Origin: Aquabacter sp040049275 | GTDB taxonomy: Bacteria; Pseudomonadota; Alphaproteobacteria; Rhizobiales; Xanthobacteraceae | Assembly: GCF_040049275.1 (NCBI RefSeq) | Contig: NZ_JBDZDT010000002.1 | Span: forward strand, 434,001-498,000 | Length of the DNA stretch: 64,000 nucleotides | Direction of reading: 5' to 3' | Part shown: positions 36,590 through 45,055 of the stretch, piece by piece | How positions within the stretch are numbered: the first letter of the stretch is position 1 | Layout of the letters: each line of letters starts with the position of its first letter | Program-made: the position numbers and the translations under genes | Notes under the pieces: generated by a model | Databases searched by the model: none | Told to the model about the DNA's origin: nothing | The model's input: the letters and a program-made list of their open reading frames with translations, nothing else

Positions 36590-37108
36590 TTAGCCGGTGG
36601 TCTCGCGCTTGGCCGCCTTGGCGAATTTCTTGGTGACCCGGTCGCGCTTCAGCTTGGACAGATGGTCGATGAAGAGCACGCCGTTGAGGTGGTCGATCTC
36701 GTGCTGCACGCAGGTGGCGAGCAGCCCGGCGGCCACCTGCTCCACCGTTTCGCGTTCGAGGGTCTGGTAGCGCACCGTGACCTCGGCGGGCCGCTCCACC
36801 TCTTCGTAATATTCCGGGATGGAGAGGCAGCCCTCGCTATAGACCGACTTCTCCTCGGAGACGGCAACGATCTCCGGATTGATCATCACGAGCGGCTGCT
36901 TCGGCTCGTCCTCGCGCGCGATGTCGATGGTCACCACCCGCTTCAGCACGCCCACCTGGGGGGCGGCCAGCCCGATGCCCGGCGCGTCGTACATGGTCTC
37001 GAACATGTCGGCCACCAGCGTCCTGATCTCGCCGTCGATCTTGTCGACAGGGGCGCAGATCAGCCGCAGCTTCGGCTCGGGGATGATGAGGATGGGACGA
37101 ATGGCCAT
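36590..37108 (-). CDS. def: Peptide deformylase
   Basis: This metalloenzyme removes the N-formyl group from nascent proteins. The 172-residue protein holds the three diagnostic motifs: GIGLAAPQ (residues 44-51), EGCLS with metal ligand Cys94, and QHEIDH with His136, Glu137 and His140. The start at 37108 (MAIRPILIIPEP) matches the family N-terminus; the same frame stays open far upstream against rmuC, but that stretch is an antisense artefact. First gene of def-fmt-truA, divergent from rmuC with an 81-bp shared promoter region. Confidence 0.96.
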   Translation of the reverse strand: MAIRPILIIPEPKLRLICAPVDKIDGEIRTLVADMFETMYDAPGIGLAAPQVGVLKRVVTIDIAREDEPKQPLVMINPEIVAVSEEKSVYSEGCLSIPEYYEEVERPAEVTVRYQTLERETVEQVAAGLLATCVQHEIDHLNGVLFIDHLSKLKRDRVTKKFAKAAKRETTG

Positions 37109-37189
37109 GCTTGGCAGATAGGCGATGGCGCGCGCAGGGTCAACATGTTCGCTCTTTGTTCGTGGCGCGGAATCGGCTAAGGAGGGAGA

Positions 37190-38407
37190 ATGAGCGACGT
37201 TCTGTTCCAAATTGGCTCTTTGGCTGTCTCCACGGGCGAGGCGCTGGCCGCCTGCGCCGCCGCCGCGCTGCTCCTGCTCGGGCTCATGACCCTGTCCGCG
37301 CGCCGCGCGGCCGCAGACCGGGCCGCCGAAGCGGAAGAGATGGCCGCCCATGCCCGCGAGATGGAGGTGCGGCTGCGCGATCTTGCCCGCAGCCAGGCCG
37401 AGACCACGGGCCGGGTGCAGAATATGGGGGAGGTCCTCGCCCAACGGCAGAGCGAGCTGGCCCGTGCGGTCTCCGAACGGCTCGATTCCACGTCCCACCG
37501 CCTGGGCGAGAGCTTTTCCACCGCCGCGCGCGCGACCCATGAGAGCCTGACCAAGCTCGCCGAGCGGCTGGTGATGGTGGAGAAGGCGGAAAAGAGCCTT
37601 ACCGACCTTTCCAGCCAAGTGGTCTCGCTGCGCGAGACGCTCTCCAACAAGCAGGCCCGCGGCGCCTTCGGGCAGGCGCGGATGGAGGCCATCGTCTCCG
37701 ACGGCCTGCCCAAGGACAGTTTCGTGTTCCAATACACGCTGTCCAACGGCAAGCGGCCGGACTGCGCCGTGTTCCTGCCCGGTGATCCCCGGCCGCTCCT
37801 GCTGGATGCCAAATTCCCTCTGGAGGCGGTGACCGCGTTCCGCGAGGCGCCGACGCCGGAGGCGAAGAAGACGGCGGCGTCCCGTCTCACCACCGACATG
37901 ATGAAGCATGTGAACGACGTGGCGGAGCGGTATCTGGTGCCGGGGGAGACGCAGGATATCGCGCTGATCTTCGTGCCCTCCGAATCCGTCTATGCCGAAT
38001 TGCACGAGAGCTTCGACGAGGTGATCCAGCGTGCCTTCCGCGCGCGGGTGGTCATCGTCTCGCCCTCGCTGCTCATGCTCGCCATCCAGGTGGTGCAGGC
38101 CATCTCCAAGGATGCGCGCATGCGCGAGCAGGCCGACCGCATCCGCGCCGAGGTGGGTGCTCTGGTGGCCGACGTGACCCGGCTGCGCGACCGCGTGGGC
38201 GATCTTTCCAAGCATTTCGGGCAGGTGGGCGACGACGTCTCCAAGGTGCTCGTCTCCGCCGACAAGATCGCGAAGCGAGGCATGCGGCTGGAGCAGCTTG
38301 AGTTTGAGGATCTGCCGCAATCCCCGCCCAAGGCCGAGGCTGTGGCCCCGCCGGCAGAGCCGCGCGGCGGCCTGTTCGGCCTCACCTTGCCGGGCGCGGC
38401 GGAGTAG
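37190..38407 (+). CDS. rmuC: DNA recombination protein RmuC
   Basis: The product is 405 residues: an N-terminal membrane helix (GEALAACAAAALLLLGLMTL, about 14-33), a long heptad-rich coiled coil (about 40-150) and the RmuC nuclease-like core (LPKDSFVFQYTLSNGKRPDC, LLLDAKFPLEAVTAFREAPT, IALIFVPSESVYAELHESFD, ARVVIVSPSLLMLAIQVVQA). RmuC is a conserved protein that limits inversion events at short inverted repeats in E. coli and has a restriction-endonuclease-like fold. AGGAGGG precedes the ATG by 4 bases. Confidence 0.93.
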   Translation: MSDVLFQIGSLAVSTGEALAACAAAALLLLGLMTLSARRAAADRAAEAEEMAAHAREMEVRLRDLARSQAETTGRVQNMGEVLAQRQSELARAVSERLDSTSHRLGESFSTAARATHESLTKLAERLVMVEKAEKSLTDLSSQVVSLRETLSNKQARGAFGQARMEAIVSDGLPKDSFVFQYTLSNGKRPDCAVFLPGDPRPLLLDAKFPLEAVTAFREAPTPEAKKTAASRLTTDMMKHVNDVAERYLVPGETQDIALIFVPSESVYAELHESFDEVIQRAFRARVVIVSPSLLMLAIQVVQAISKDARMREQADRIRAEVGALVADVTRLRDRVGDLSKHFGQVGDDVSKVLVSADKIAKRGMRLEQLEFEDLPQSPPKAEAVAPPAEPRGGLFGLTLPGAAE

Positions 38408-38416
38408 CTTTTCCGC

Positions 38417-38489
38417 CGTCATCCCCGGGCCTGACCCGGGATCTCCCTTCGTCGTCGTGAAATGGCCGCGCCAAGCCCAGGCATGATGG
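38417..38489. repeat. Diverged intergenic palindromic repeat
   Basis: CGTCATCCCCGGGCCTGACC at the left, and CCAAGCCCAGGCATGATGG at the right, match the arms of the 8433/9980/15251 family with several mismatches. It lies between rmuC and mutM. The rest of the 38490-38678 gap shows no gene. Confidence 0.65.
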
Positions 38490-38678
38490 CTTCAGCGTAA
38501 TTATTAGCCAACTATTTTACTCGCCCTCACGGAGCCGCTTTTCCCCGCTTTTTTACCCTCGGTGGACATCGCGAGAAATCCATCTTGCGCGGGACGGTTG
38601 CGTCGTTAGCTTCATCAACACGTCATGAATCAGGCCGGTGCTTCCGATTCGGAAGGCGCCACGGAGTTAAAGGACCAG

Positions 38679-39560
38679 ATGCCCGAACTGCCCGAGGTGG
38701 AGACTGTCCGCCGCGGCCTCATGCCCGTACTTCAGGGCGCCGTCATTGAAGCTGCCGAGGCGCGGCGCCCGGATCTGCGCTGGCCGCTGCCGGACCAGTT
38801 CGCCGACCGGCTCGCCGGCCGCCGCATCGAGGCGGTGGGCCGCCGCGCGAAGTATCTGCTCGCGGATCTGGACGGGGGCGAGGTGCTCATCCTCCATCTC
38901 GGCATGTCCGGTTCCATCCGCATCGAGGGCTGGCAGGGCAGCACGCGGCCGGGTGCCTTCCACCACCCGCGCGGGGCGCCGGGGCCGCACGACCATGTGG
39001 TGTTCCACCTTGCCAGCGGCGCCACCGTCACCTTCAACGATCCCCGGCGCTTCGGGGCCATCCTGCTGGTGCCCTATGACCGCCTCGACAGCCACCCTCT
39101 GCTGCGCAATCTCGGGCCGGAGCCGCTGGGCAACCATTTCAGCGCGGCCCATCTCGCCCAGGCCTTGGCGGGCCGGCGCACCAGCCTGAAGGCCGCGCTT
39201 CTCGACCAGAAGGTGGTGGCCGGGCTCGGCAACATCTATGTCTGCGAGGCGCTGAGCCGGGCGCATTTGTCCCCCCGCCGCCTCGCCTCCACCCTCGCCA
39301 CCAAGGCCGGCGCGCCGACGCAGCGGGCCGAGCGGCTGGTGGTGGCCATCCGCGACGTGCTGAGGGAAGCCATCCAGGCCGGCGGGTCAAGCCTGCGCGA
39401 TCATCGTCGGGTGGACGGCGAACTGGGCTATTTCCAGCATTCCTTCCGCGTCTATGACCGCGAGGACCAGCCCTGTCCCACCTATCGCTGCAAGGGCCGG
39501 GTGCAGCGCATCGTCCAGGGCGCCCGCTCCACCTTCTTCTGCCCGGTCTGCCAGCGCTGA
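38679..39560 (+). CDS. mutM: Formamidopyrimidine-DNA glycosylase (Fpg/MutM)
   Basis: This base-excision enzyme removes 8-oxoguanine and formamidopyrimidines and cuts the abasic site by beta,delta-elimination. The start must be ATG 38679 because the catalytic nucleophile is the N-terminal proline of MPELPEVETVRRGL (Pro2, Glu3); an ATG 18 codons upstream would bury it. AAAGGA stands 5 bases before. The 293-residue protein also has the helix-two-turn-helix region (KVVAGLGNIYVCEALSRAHL) and the C-terminal zinc finger CPTYRCKGRVQRIVQ...CPVCQR. It is followed by an enoyl-CoA hydratase gene as in many Rhizobiales. Confidence 0.96.
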   Translation: MPELPEVETVRRGLMPVLQGAVIEAAEARRPDLRWPLPDQFADRLAGRRIEAVGRRAKYLLADLDGGEVLILHLGMSGSIRIEGWQGSTRPGAFHHPRGAPGPHDHVVFHLASGATVTFNDPRRFGAILLVPYDRLDSHPLLRNLGPEPLGNHFSAAHLAQALAGRRTSLKAALLDQKVVAGLGNIYVCEALSRAHLSPRRLASTLATKAGAPTQRAERLVVAIRDVLREAIQAGGSSLRDHRRVDGELGYFQHSFRVYDREDQPCPTYRCKGRVQRIVQGARSTFFCPVCQR

Positions 39561-39647
39561 GCCTGCGAAGGGACCATGGGCGGCCATCGCCGGGGATGCT
39601 AGAGAGCACCCATAAAGCGAGGCGCCCAGCCCTTCGGGAGGCAGAAG

Positions 39648-40421
39648 ATGACGTATGAGACGGTGAAGGTGGAGATCCACGGCGGCGTGGGCCTCATCCG
39701 GTTCGACCGGCCCCAGGCCATGAACGCCATCAACACGCAGCTGGTGCGCGACCTCTCCGCCGCCCTCGACGCCCTGGAAGCGGACCGGTCCATCGGCTGC
39801 CTCGTCCTCACCGGCTCGGAGCGCGCCTTCGCCGCCGGGGCGGACATCAAGGAGATGCAGAACTTCACCTATCCCGACACCTATCTGGATGATTTCATCA
39901 CCTCGTGGGAGCGCCTGTCGCGCACCCGCAAGCCCATCATCGCGGCGGTGGCCGGGGTGGCGCTGGGCGGCGGCTGCGAGCTCGCCATGATGTGCGACTT
40001 CATCCTCGCCGCCGACACCGCGCGCTTCGGCCAGCCGGAGATTCGCCTGGGCGTGATGCCCGGCTCCGGCGGCACCCAGCGCCTGGCGCGCTTCGTGGGC
40101 AAGTCCAAGGCCATGGAGATGTGCCTCACCGGGCGCATGATGGACGCGGTGGAAGCGGAGCGCTGCGGGCTGGTCTCGCGCATCATCCCGGCGGCGGAGC
40201 TTCTGGACGAGGCGCTGAAGGTAGCGACCGCCATCGCCGCCATGTCGCTGCCCGTGGCCATGCAGACCAAGGAAAGCGTCAACCGCGCCTTCGAGACCAG
40301 CCTTGCCGAGGGCATCCGCTTCGAGCGCCGGGTGTTTCAGTCCCAGTTCTCCTTTGCGGATCAGAAGGAGGGCATGGCCGCCTTCATCGCGAAGCGGACG
40401 CCGGACTTCAACCAGGGCTGA
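39648..40421 (+). CDS. Enoyl-CoA hydratase (crotonase family)
   Basis: The product is 257 residues. The crotonase oxyanion-hole strand is RAFAAGADIKEM. The two catalytic glutamates are present: Glu111 in GVALGGGCELAMMCDF and Glu131 in GQPEIRLGVMPGSGGTQRL, so it should hydrate trans-2-enoyl-CoA in beta-oxidation. GGGAGGCAGAAG precedes the ATG. The mutM-enoyl-CoA hydratase pair is conserved in Rhizobiales, where rpsT and dnaA usually follow; here a tRNA gene follows instead. Confidence 0.93.
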   Translation: MTYETVKVEIHGGVGLIRFDRPQAMNAINTQLVRDLSAALDALEADRSIGCLVLTGSERAFAAGADIKEMQNFTYPDTYLDDFITSWERLSRTRKPIIAAVAGVALGGGCELAMMCDFILAADTARFGQPEIRLGVMPGSGGTQRLARFVGKSKAMEMCLTGRMMDAVEAERCGLVSRIIPAAELLDEALKVATAIAAMSLPVAMQTKESVNRAFETSLAEGIRFERRVFQSQFSFADQKEGMAAFIAKRTPDFNQG

Positions 40422-40537
40422 GCCTTCACTAAACCCCCGCGCCGCCGTTTTTCCTTTGGGCGGCGCGCGGGGGCCGTTGACAAGCTATGACCTGCTCCCT
40501 TATGTGACGCCTCCCGCCGTTCCTCGGAGCGGCGTGG

Positions 40538-40622
40538 GCCCAGGTGGCGGAATTGGTAGACGCGCTGGTTTCAGGTACCAGTGGGTAACACCGTGGAGGT
40601 TCGAGTCCTCTCCTGGGCACCA
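40538..40622 (+). tRNA. tRNA-Leu (anticodon CAG)
   Basis: This 85-nt class II tRNA has the acceptor stem GCCCAGG/CCTGGGC, a D-arm GCGGAATTGGTAGACGC, the anticodon arm CTGGT-TTCAGGT-ACCAG (anticodon CAG), a long variable arm GGGTAACACCGTGG-like, TPsiC loop GTTCGAGTC and an encoded CCA end. No duplicate of its 3' end was noticed downstream. Confidence 0.96.
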
Positions 40623-40871
40623 CTCTTTTCAGCCCGTTATTGCAGATGGATCTCCGGCTCTCGCCGGGATGTGCAGCGGGCGGGGCGCTGAGTGCGCCAT
40701 TGGCGGCGGCAAGCCGCTTTCATCTTCCAGATGAGATTTCGTCCGACCCGGCCACGGATTCCCCATAGGAACCCGGCGGGGGCGTGCGCTCGTCCGACAA
40801 ACTGAGCCGTATCGGCCCTTCAGGCCCGGCTGAGCTGCCACAGCAGGTGGAGAAGATCTTCGGCGCTCGAA

Positions 40872-41237
40872 TCAGTGCCTCCACCCGTTGCAGTGCGCGG
40901 TCTCGTGTTCGAGCAGGTCCCGCCACCACTGGGAGCCATCGTCCGGCGGCATGTAGAGGATGCAGCTGCGTGCAAGCGGGACGGCGCAGGCATTGTGGTG
41001 ATTGAAGGTGCGCCCGAACAGAACGCGTTCGAAGGCTGCGCCGCACTTCTCGTTCACCTGATGGGCCGGGAATATCCTGATCCGCACCGGGACCTTCGGC
41101 TTATGGCGATATTGGGCCGGTGGCGGCTCGATAAACCCGCGCGCCGCCGTCTCCATGGGAAGGGGCAGCACTGGCTGCGCACCAAAGGCCGGCGCCGCCA
41201 TGAGCGCCGCCGTCAGTGCCGTCAGGACGACCTCCAT
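40872..41237 (-). CDS. Small secreted protein ending in a HExxHxxGxxH zinc motif
   Basis: The product is 121 residues from ATG 41237. It has a signal peptide (MEVVLTALTAALMAAPAFGA), a proline-rich linker, a VNEKCGAAFERVLFGRTF segment, a Cys pair (NHHNACAVPLARSCILYMPP) and, as its last eleven residues, HETAHCNGWRH, a full HExxHxxGxxH zinc signature ending at the stop codon. Proteins with a 'HE-x-x-HCNGW' end are widespread small hypotheticals in alphaproteobacteria as I recall, with no known function. A periplasmic metallopeptidase or metal-binding protein is possible. The start is chosen for the signal peptide; the frame is open 42 codons further upstream. It lies 250 bp after the tRNA-Leu gene, on the opposite strand. 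Confidence 0.72.
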   Translation of the reverse strand: MEVVLTALTAALMAAPAFGAQPVLPLPMETAARGFIEPPPAQYRHKPKVPVRIRIFPAHQVNEKCGAAFERVLFGRTFNHHNACAVPLARSCILYMPPDDGSQWWRDLLEHETAHCNGWRH

Positions 41238-41414
41238 CTTGCGCCATCTCCCCGCCCACGCGGGGAGGCCTTGCCGGCGGCGGGCGATATGTGTTTCCAC
41301 GATTGCGCCGAACACCTCTCGCACATGAAAGCGGCCGCGCGCGGCCACCAGTTCAGGTTGCACCCGATATCACGCGCGAAAAGTGCGGTGATGCCAAGGA
41401 CTCGTCTCTGAACG

Positions 41415-41446
41415 GCGCCTGCCGTCCACAGGTGAACGGCAGGCGC
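41415..41446 (-). terminator. Hairpin after the MFS gene
   Basis: GCGCCTGCCGT and ACGGCAGGCGC form an 11-bp perfect stem around a 10-nt loop, 15 bp past the stop of the MFS gene on the minus strand. No strong T-tract, so termination is likely but not certain. Confidence 0.5.
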
Positions 41447-41461
41447 GGCACCAACGAACGA

Positions 41462-42700
41462 TCAGGCCATGTCTTCGGCCTCCGCCGCGCCTTTCTCAGG
41501 CTCGGCGCCGCTCTTGATGGCGAGGGCCGGCAGGACGGCGAGCAGCACGAGGACGCCGCCGGCGGCCAGAAAGATATTGGCCGGGACCAAGCTGAGAAAC
41601 TGGGTGAGGAGGCCGGAAATGAAGACGCAGACCGCGACGCTGGCAGCGGAGAGGCCCAGGAGCCAGCCGCGCTCGGTCTCATCCACCACCCCCGAGGCGG
41701 CGGACAGCAGCGACACATAGGCGAACACGTTGGTGATGCAGATGGCCAGGGCCAGCGCCACCTGCGCGGGCGCGCTCACGGGGAGGGCGGTGAACAGCAG
41801 GAGCCCGCCGCACAGGGAGGTGCCGAGCACCGCGATCAGCCGCTCCTGCTTCAGCCAGCGCGAAACGGGGGCGTAGCCCATGGCGGAGCCGAGCATGAAG
41901 CCGACGCCCATCACCACCGAGAACAGGCCGATCTGCGCGGTGCTGAAGCCATGGTCGCGCTGCATCACCACGAGGATGAAGGTGTAGTAGATGAGGAAAC
42001 CTAGCTGAAACAGGAAGAAGGCGAAGAGCGGCGGGATCGCCAGAGGCCGGTCCTTCAGGCGGGCGAACAGCAGGAAGGGCTGACGCCAGTCGAAATGGAA
42101 GGCGCGCCGGCGCGTCTCTTCGCCGAACCGCGCCCGCGCCAGCATCACGGCGTTGAACGCGCACAGGATCAGGGCGAAGCCGAGGGGGAAGCGGAAGTCG
42201 TAATGGCCGAGCACGCCGCCAATGGCCGGGCCGGCCATGAGGCCCACGGTGTTGACCACCGTGATCTGGGCCATGGCGTCGCCGCGCTGCTCGGCCGGCA
42301 CCGCGTCCACCATGCTGGCTTGCGCGATGGGCGCGGTGCCGGACATCAGCCCTGCTAGCATGCGCCCGGCGAAGAACAGCCAGAGATGATCCGTCTCCAG
42401 CGACAGCCACATCAGGCCATAGGCCGCCGACAGGCCCGCCATGCACACGACAAGGGTCCTGCGGCGCCCGAGGGCATCGGAGAGATCCCCCAGGAGCGAG
42501 CAGCCGAAGAATGCGCCGATGGGAAACAGGGAGAAGGCAAGCGCCATGAGCGTATCGCGGTTGGCATTGGCCACCGCGCCGGAAAATCCCGGACCGTCGA
42601 ACAGGCCGACGATCAGCGGATACATCAGCCCGAACGATAAAATGTCCAGGAACACCGCCAGGAAGAGCGCGCCGTGGCTGCGATACAAAGCAAGGTTCAT
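41462..42700 (-). CDS. MFS transporter (TetA/DHA1-like)
   Basis: The product is 412 residues with about twelve membrane helices. The loop 2-3 motif A appears as GDLSDALGRRRTLVVCMAGL, motif C-like GLMAGPAIGGVLGHYDFRFP occurs in helix 5, and a cytoplasmic loop (ARARFGEETRRRAFHFDWRQ) splits the halves. TetA/DHA1-type members exchange protons for small drugs or metabolites. The substrate is not predictable. It has its own terminator-like hairpin and lies downstream of the GGDEF gene on the same strand (69 bp). Confidence 0.88.
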   Translation of the reverse strand: MNLALYRSHGALFLAVFLDILSFGLMYPLIVGLFDGPGFSGAVANANRDTLMALAFSLFPIGAFFGCSLLGDLSDALGRRRTLVVCMAGLSAAYGLMWLSLETDHLWLFFAGRMLAGLMSGTAPIAQASMVDAVPAEQRGDAMAQITVVNTVGLMAGPAIGGVLGHYDFRFPLGFALILCAFNAVMLARARFGEETRRRAFHFDWRQPFLLFARLKDRPLAIPPLFAFFLFQLGFLIYYTFILVVMQRDHGFSTAQIGLFSVVMGVGFMLGSAMGYAPVSRWLKQERLIAVLGTSLCGGLLLFTALPVSAPAQVALALAICITNVFAYVSLLSAASGVVDETERGWLLGLSAASVAVCVFISGLLTQFLSLVPANIFLAAGGVLVLLAVLPALAIKSGAEPEKGAAEAEDMA

Positions 42701-42769
42701 TATGTCCCCGGAGCTAAAAAGGACGGCCCTCGCACGTGATTGATGAAGACCGGGCCGGGAAGGGAATGC

Positions 42770-44398
42770 CTAAGCCGCTTCCTGCGCGGACGGATCGGAG
42801 CTGGCCGCGGCATCCGACGGCTCGCTTCCCGCCGCGGCGGCGCTTTCCCGCCACACCACCCGGTTCCTGCCGCTGGCCTTGGCTTCATAGAGCGCGTCGT
42901 CGGCGAGCTTGAGCAGATCGTTCGGGCTGCCGCGCGTGCCGGGCTGGGCCGTCACGATCCCGATGCTGACCGTGGTGCCCACGCGCAGCCCGGTCTCGAG
43001 GGAAATGGACGTCCGCTCGATGTCCGTGCGGATGCGCTCGGCAATGTACATGGCGCCTTTCACATCGGTGCTCGGCAGGAGCACCGTGAACTCCTCGCCG
43101 CCGAAGCGCGCCGCTACGTCGCCGGGCCGCACGGCGGAGCGCTGGATCTGCCGGGCGAGCATGCGCAGGAATTTGTCCCCTGTCAGGTGGCCGTGGCTGT
43201 CGTTGACGGCCTTGAAATGATCCACATCGATCAGCAGCAGGGCCATCTGCGTGCCTTCGCGCGCCATGCGCCGGAATTCGCTGTCGAACCGCTCCTCGAA
43301 GGCGCGGCGGTTGGGCAGGCCGGTCAGGACGTCGGTGAGCGACATGGTCTTCAGCAACTGCTCCATCTGCGTGCTGCGGATGAGGCCGAGCTGGAGCCCG
43401 CGCACCAGGAAGACGAGGGCGACGCAGAAGGCGAGCGTCAATGAGCCGAAGACGATCGCCTGCCGGTTCCACTCCGCATAGATGTCGTCGATGGACAGGC
43501 CGACGGAGAGGAGGAGCGGAAACGACCCGACGCGGCCGAAGATGTACAAGCGGTCCTTGCCGTCGACGCTCGCCGTTCCCACGAAGGGAGAGTTCGAGGT
43601 CAGCATTCGCTCGAAGACGGGCTGGCGGTTCAGGTCCATGCCGATATTGCCCTCGCCGTCGGTCGAGGGGGAGCGCATGAGAATGGAGCCGTTGAGGCCT
43701 ATCAGCGATATGATGCTGTTGGGGCCGAGCTTCACATTGTCGAACAGGGTGCGGAAGTAAGCGAGCCGGAGGGACGCCATCACCACGCCGTTGAAGGAGC
43801 CGTCGGGGCTGGACAAGCGACGGCTCATGGCGACGCTTGGATCCCCGCCCTTGAAGCGGCTGCGGAAGGGCGGGCTCAGATACGTGCCGGCATTCTTCCT
43901 CACATGGGCGAGGAAGTAGTCGCGGTCGGAGAGGCTCAGGGTCGACAGGCTGGCGTCGCCAGATTCAATGACGACCTCGCCGCGCCGGGAAATCACCATC
44001 ATCGAATTGATGAGGTCCGCGGAGGGCGTCCGGTCAAAAAGGAAGAGGTCGCGCTGTCGCGGCGAAAGGCCGTCCAGCTCGCCGCTCTCCAGCGAGACCT
44101 GGGCGGCGGTCACCGAGAACTCGACCCTGGCAAGCTTCTGATCGACCGCGTCCAACAGGGCATGCATGACGTTTTCGCCGGAGCGCACGGCGCTGTTCCA
44201 CGCTTCCTGGCGCGATTGCCACAGCATGAAACCCTGGATGGCGAGCACCGCCGCAATGATCATGCCGGTCAGCGCTGGAACGTAGAGCCCGCTGGTGAAC
44301 CGCTTCGGGACAGATTTTTGCTTCTGCAGGTTCGCGCTCGTGTCCAGGAGCGCGTGACCGACCCATGTGTCGTTCAGGTCGTCATTTACAACGGACAT
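42770..44398 (-). CDS. Membrane diguanylate cyclase with extracytoplasmic sensor domain (GGDEF)
   Basis: The product is 542 residues. There is a membrane helix near 38-60 (SGLYVPALTGMIIAAVLAIQ), a periplasmic dCACHE-like sensor (about 62-325; RDYFLAHVRKNAGTYLSPPF, SFNGVVMASLRLAYFRTLFD), a second helix (AIVFGSLTLAFCVALVFLVR) and a GGDEF domain. The active site is RFGGEEF, complete, with an intact RxxD product-inhibition site (RPGD) five residues before it. It should make c-di-GMP in response to an external ligand. No EAL domain is present. ATG 44398 is chosen because the TM layout starts soon after and a GGGGG lies upstream; ATG 44446 or 44533 is possible. Confidence 0.92.
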   Translation of the reverse strand: MSVVNDDLNDTWVGHALLDTSANLQKQKSVPKRFTSGLYVPALTGMIIAAVLAIQGFMLWQSRQEAWNSAVRSGENVMHALLDAVDQKLARVEFSVTAAQVSLESGELDGLSPRQRDLFLFDRTPSADLINSMMVISRRGEVVIESGDASLSTLSLSDRDYFLAHVRKNAGTYLSPPFRSRFKGGDPSVAMSRRLSSPDGSFNGVVMASLRLAYFRTLFDNVKLGPNSIISLIGLNGSILMRSPSTDGEGNIGMDLNRQPVFERMLTSNSPFVGTASVDGKDRLYIFGRVGSFPLLLSVGLSIDDIYAEWNRQAIVFGSLTLAFCVALVFLVRGLQLGLIRSTQMEQLLKTMSLTDVLTGLPNRRAFEERFDSEFRRMAREGTQMALLLIDVDHFKAVNDSHGHLTGDKFLRMLARQIQRSAVRPGDVAARFGGEEFTVLLPSTDVKGAMYIAERIRTDIERTSISLETGLRVGTTVSIGIVTAQPGTRGSPNDLLKLADDALYEAKASGRNRVVWRESAAAAGSEPSDAAASSDPSAQEAA

Positions 44399-45055
44399 GT
44401 GGGACCAACCCCCGTCGGCGTGCTTGAAGCCTTTTCTTGATACCATACGGTAAATGCTTGCGCAGGGCTGTCGTGATTCGCAGGCGGATAAGGTTAAGCT
44501 ACCGCTTGAGAATTCGGCTGCCGAGGCTGGCATCCTCCAATGTTGGACGTCGCTTGTTTGTGACGTGCCTATGACGAAGGTGAAATATTGAGCTGAACAG
44601 AAATATCCAAATCTATGAAGGTGTTGGGCTACGCACTGGACGGCATTGTGATTCCATTCCTTTTACAGTCCAGGCCGGTCAAACCCTTTCCGGCGCCTTC
44701 CGCAATGAACACAGTGCTTTAGCTTAGCCAGCCAGCAAGCGACACTATGGCGCGTATTCTAAAGGGCGGGAGGCCCTTGCGCACCTTAAGCTTGTGCGAT
44801 TTTCCGCACTTTACCCCCGTCGCTTTTCCGCTTTCCGGCCATCCCGGCGCCGTGCGCCCCATCCAGTCGCCCCCGCGTGCTCCTTCTTTGGTTGTCCTTT
44901 GGTGCGCGTCAAGGGTTTCGTGACGTTGCATTCCGCGTCTTACCCAGGTGCGCCGTAGCCTCCGCCGAAAGAGGAATTGGCCATCCGCGCGCTGGTGGAT
45001 GTTTGTTGGAGGTGGAAAAATATCCAAACCACTGGGGAGGCGAGGGAGCGGAGCT
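44399..45055. other. 657-bp divergent intergenic region without a convincing gene
   Basis: This separates the divergent GGDEF and cytochrome c genes. Open frames here lack SD sites and protein-like composition. Two small hairpins stand side by side near 44760-44800 (AAGGGC-GCCCTT; CGCAC-GTGCG). The local base composition around 44400-44720 is visibly more A/T-rich than the coding flanks. It presumably holds both promoters; I could not place them. Confidence 0.6.

Noticed and set aside
36590..38422. A 610-residue def protein using the full minus-strand frame
   Set aside because: Only the last 172 residues form peptide deformylase; the rest is antisense to rmuC, and ATG 37108 matches the family start.
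40622..45055. Prophage or integrative element attached to the tRNA-Leu
   Set aside because: No integrase, no phage genes and no repeated tRNA 3' end were seen in the window.
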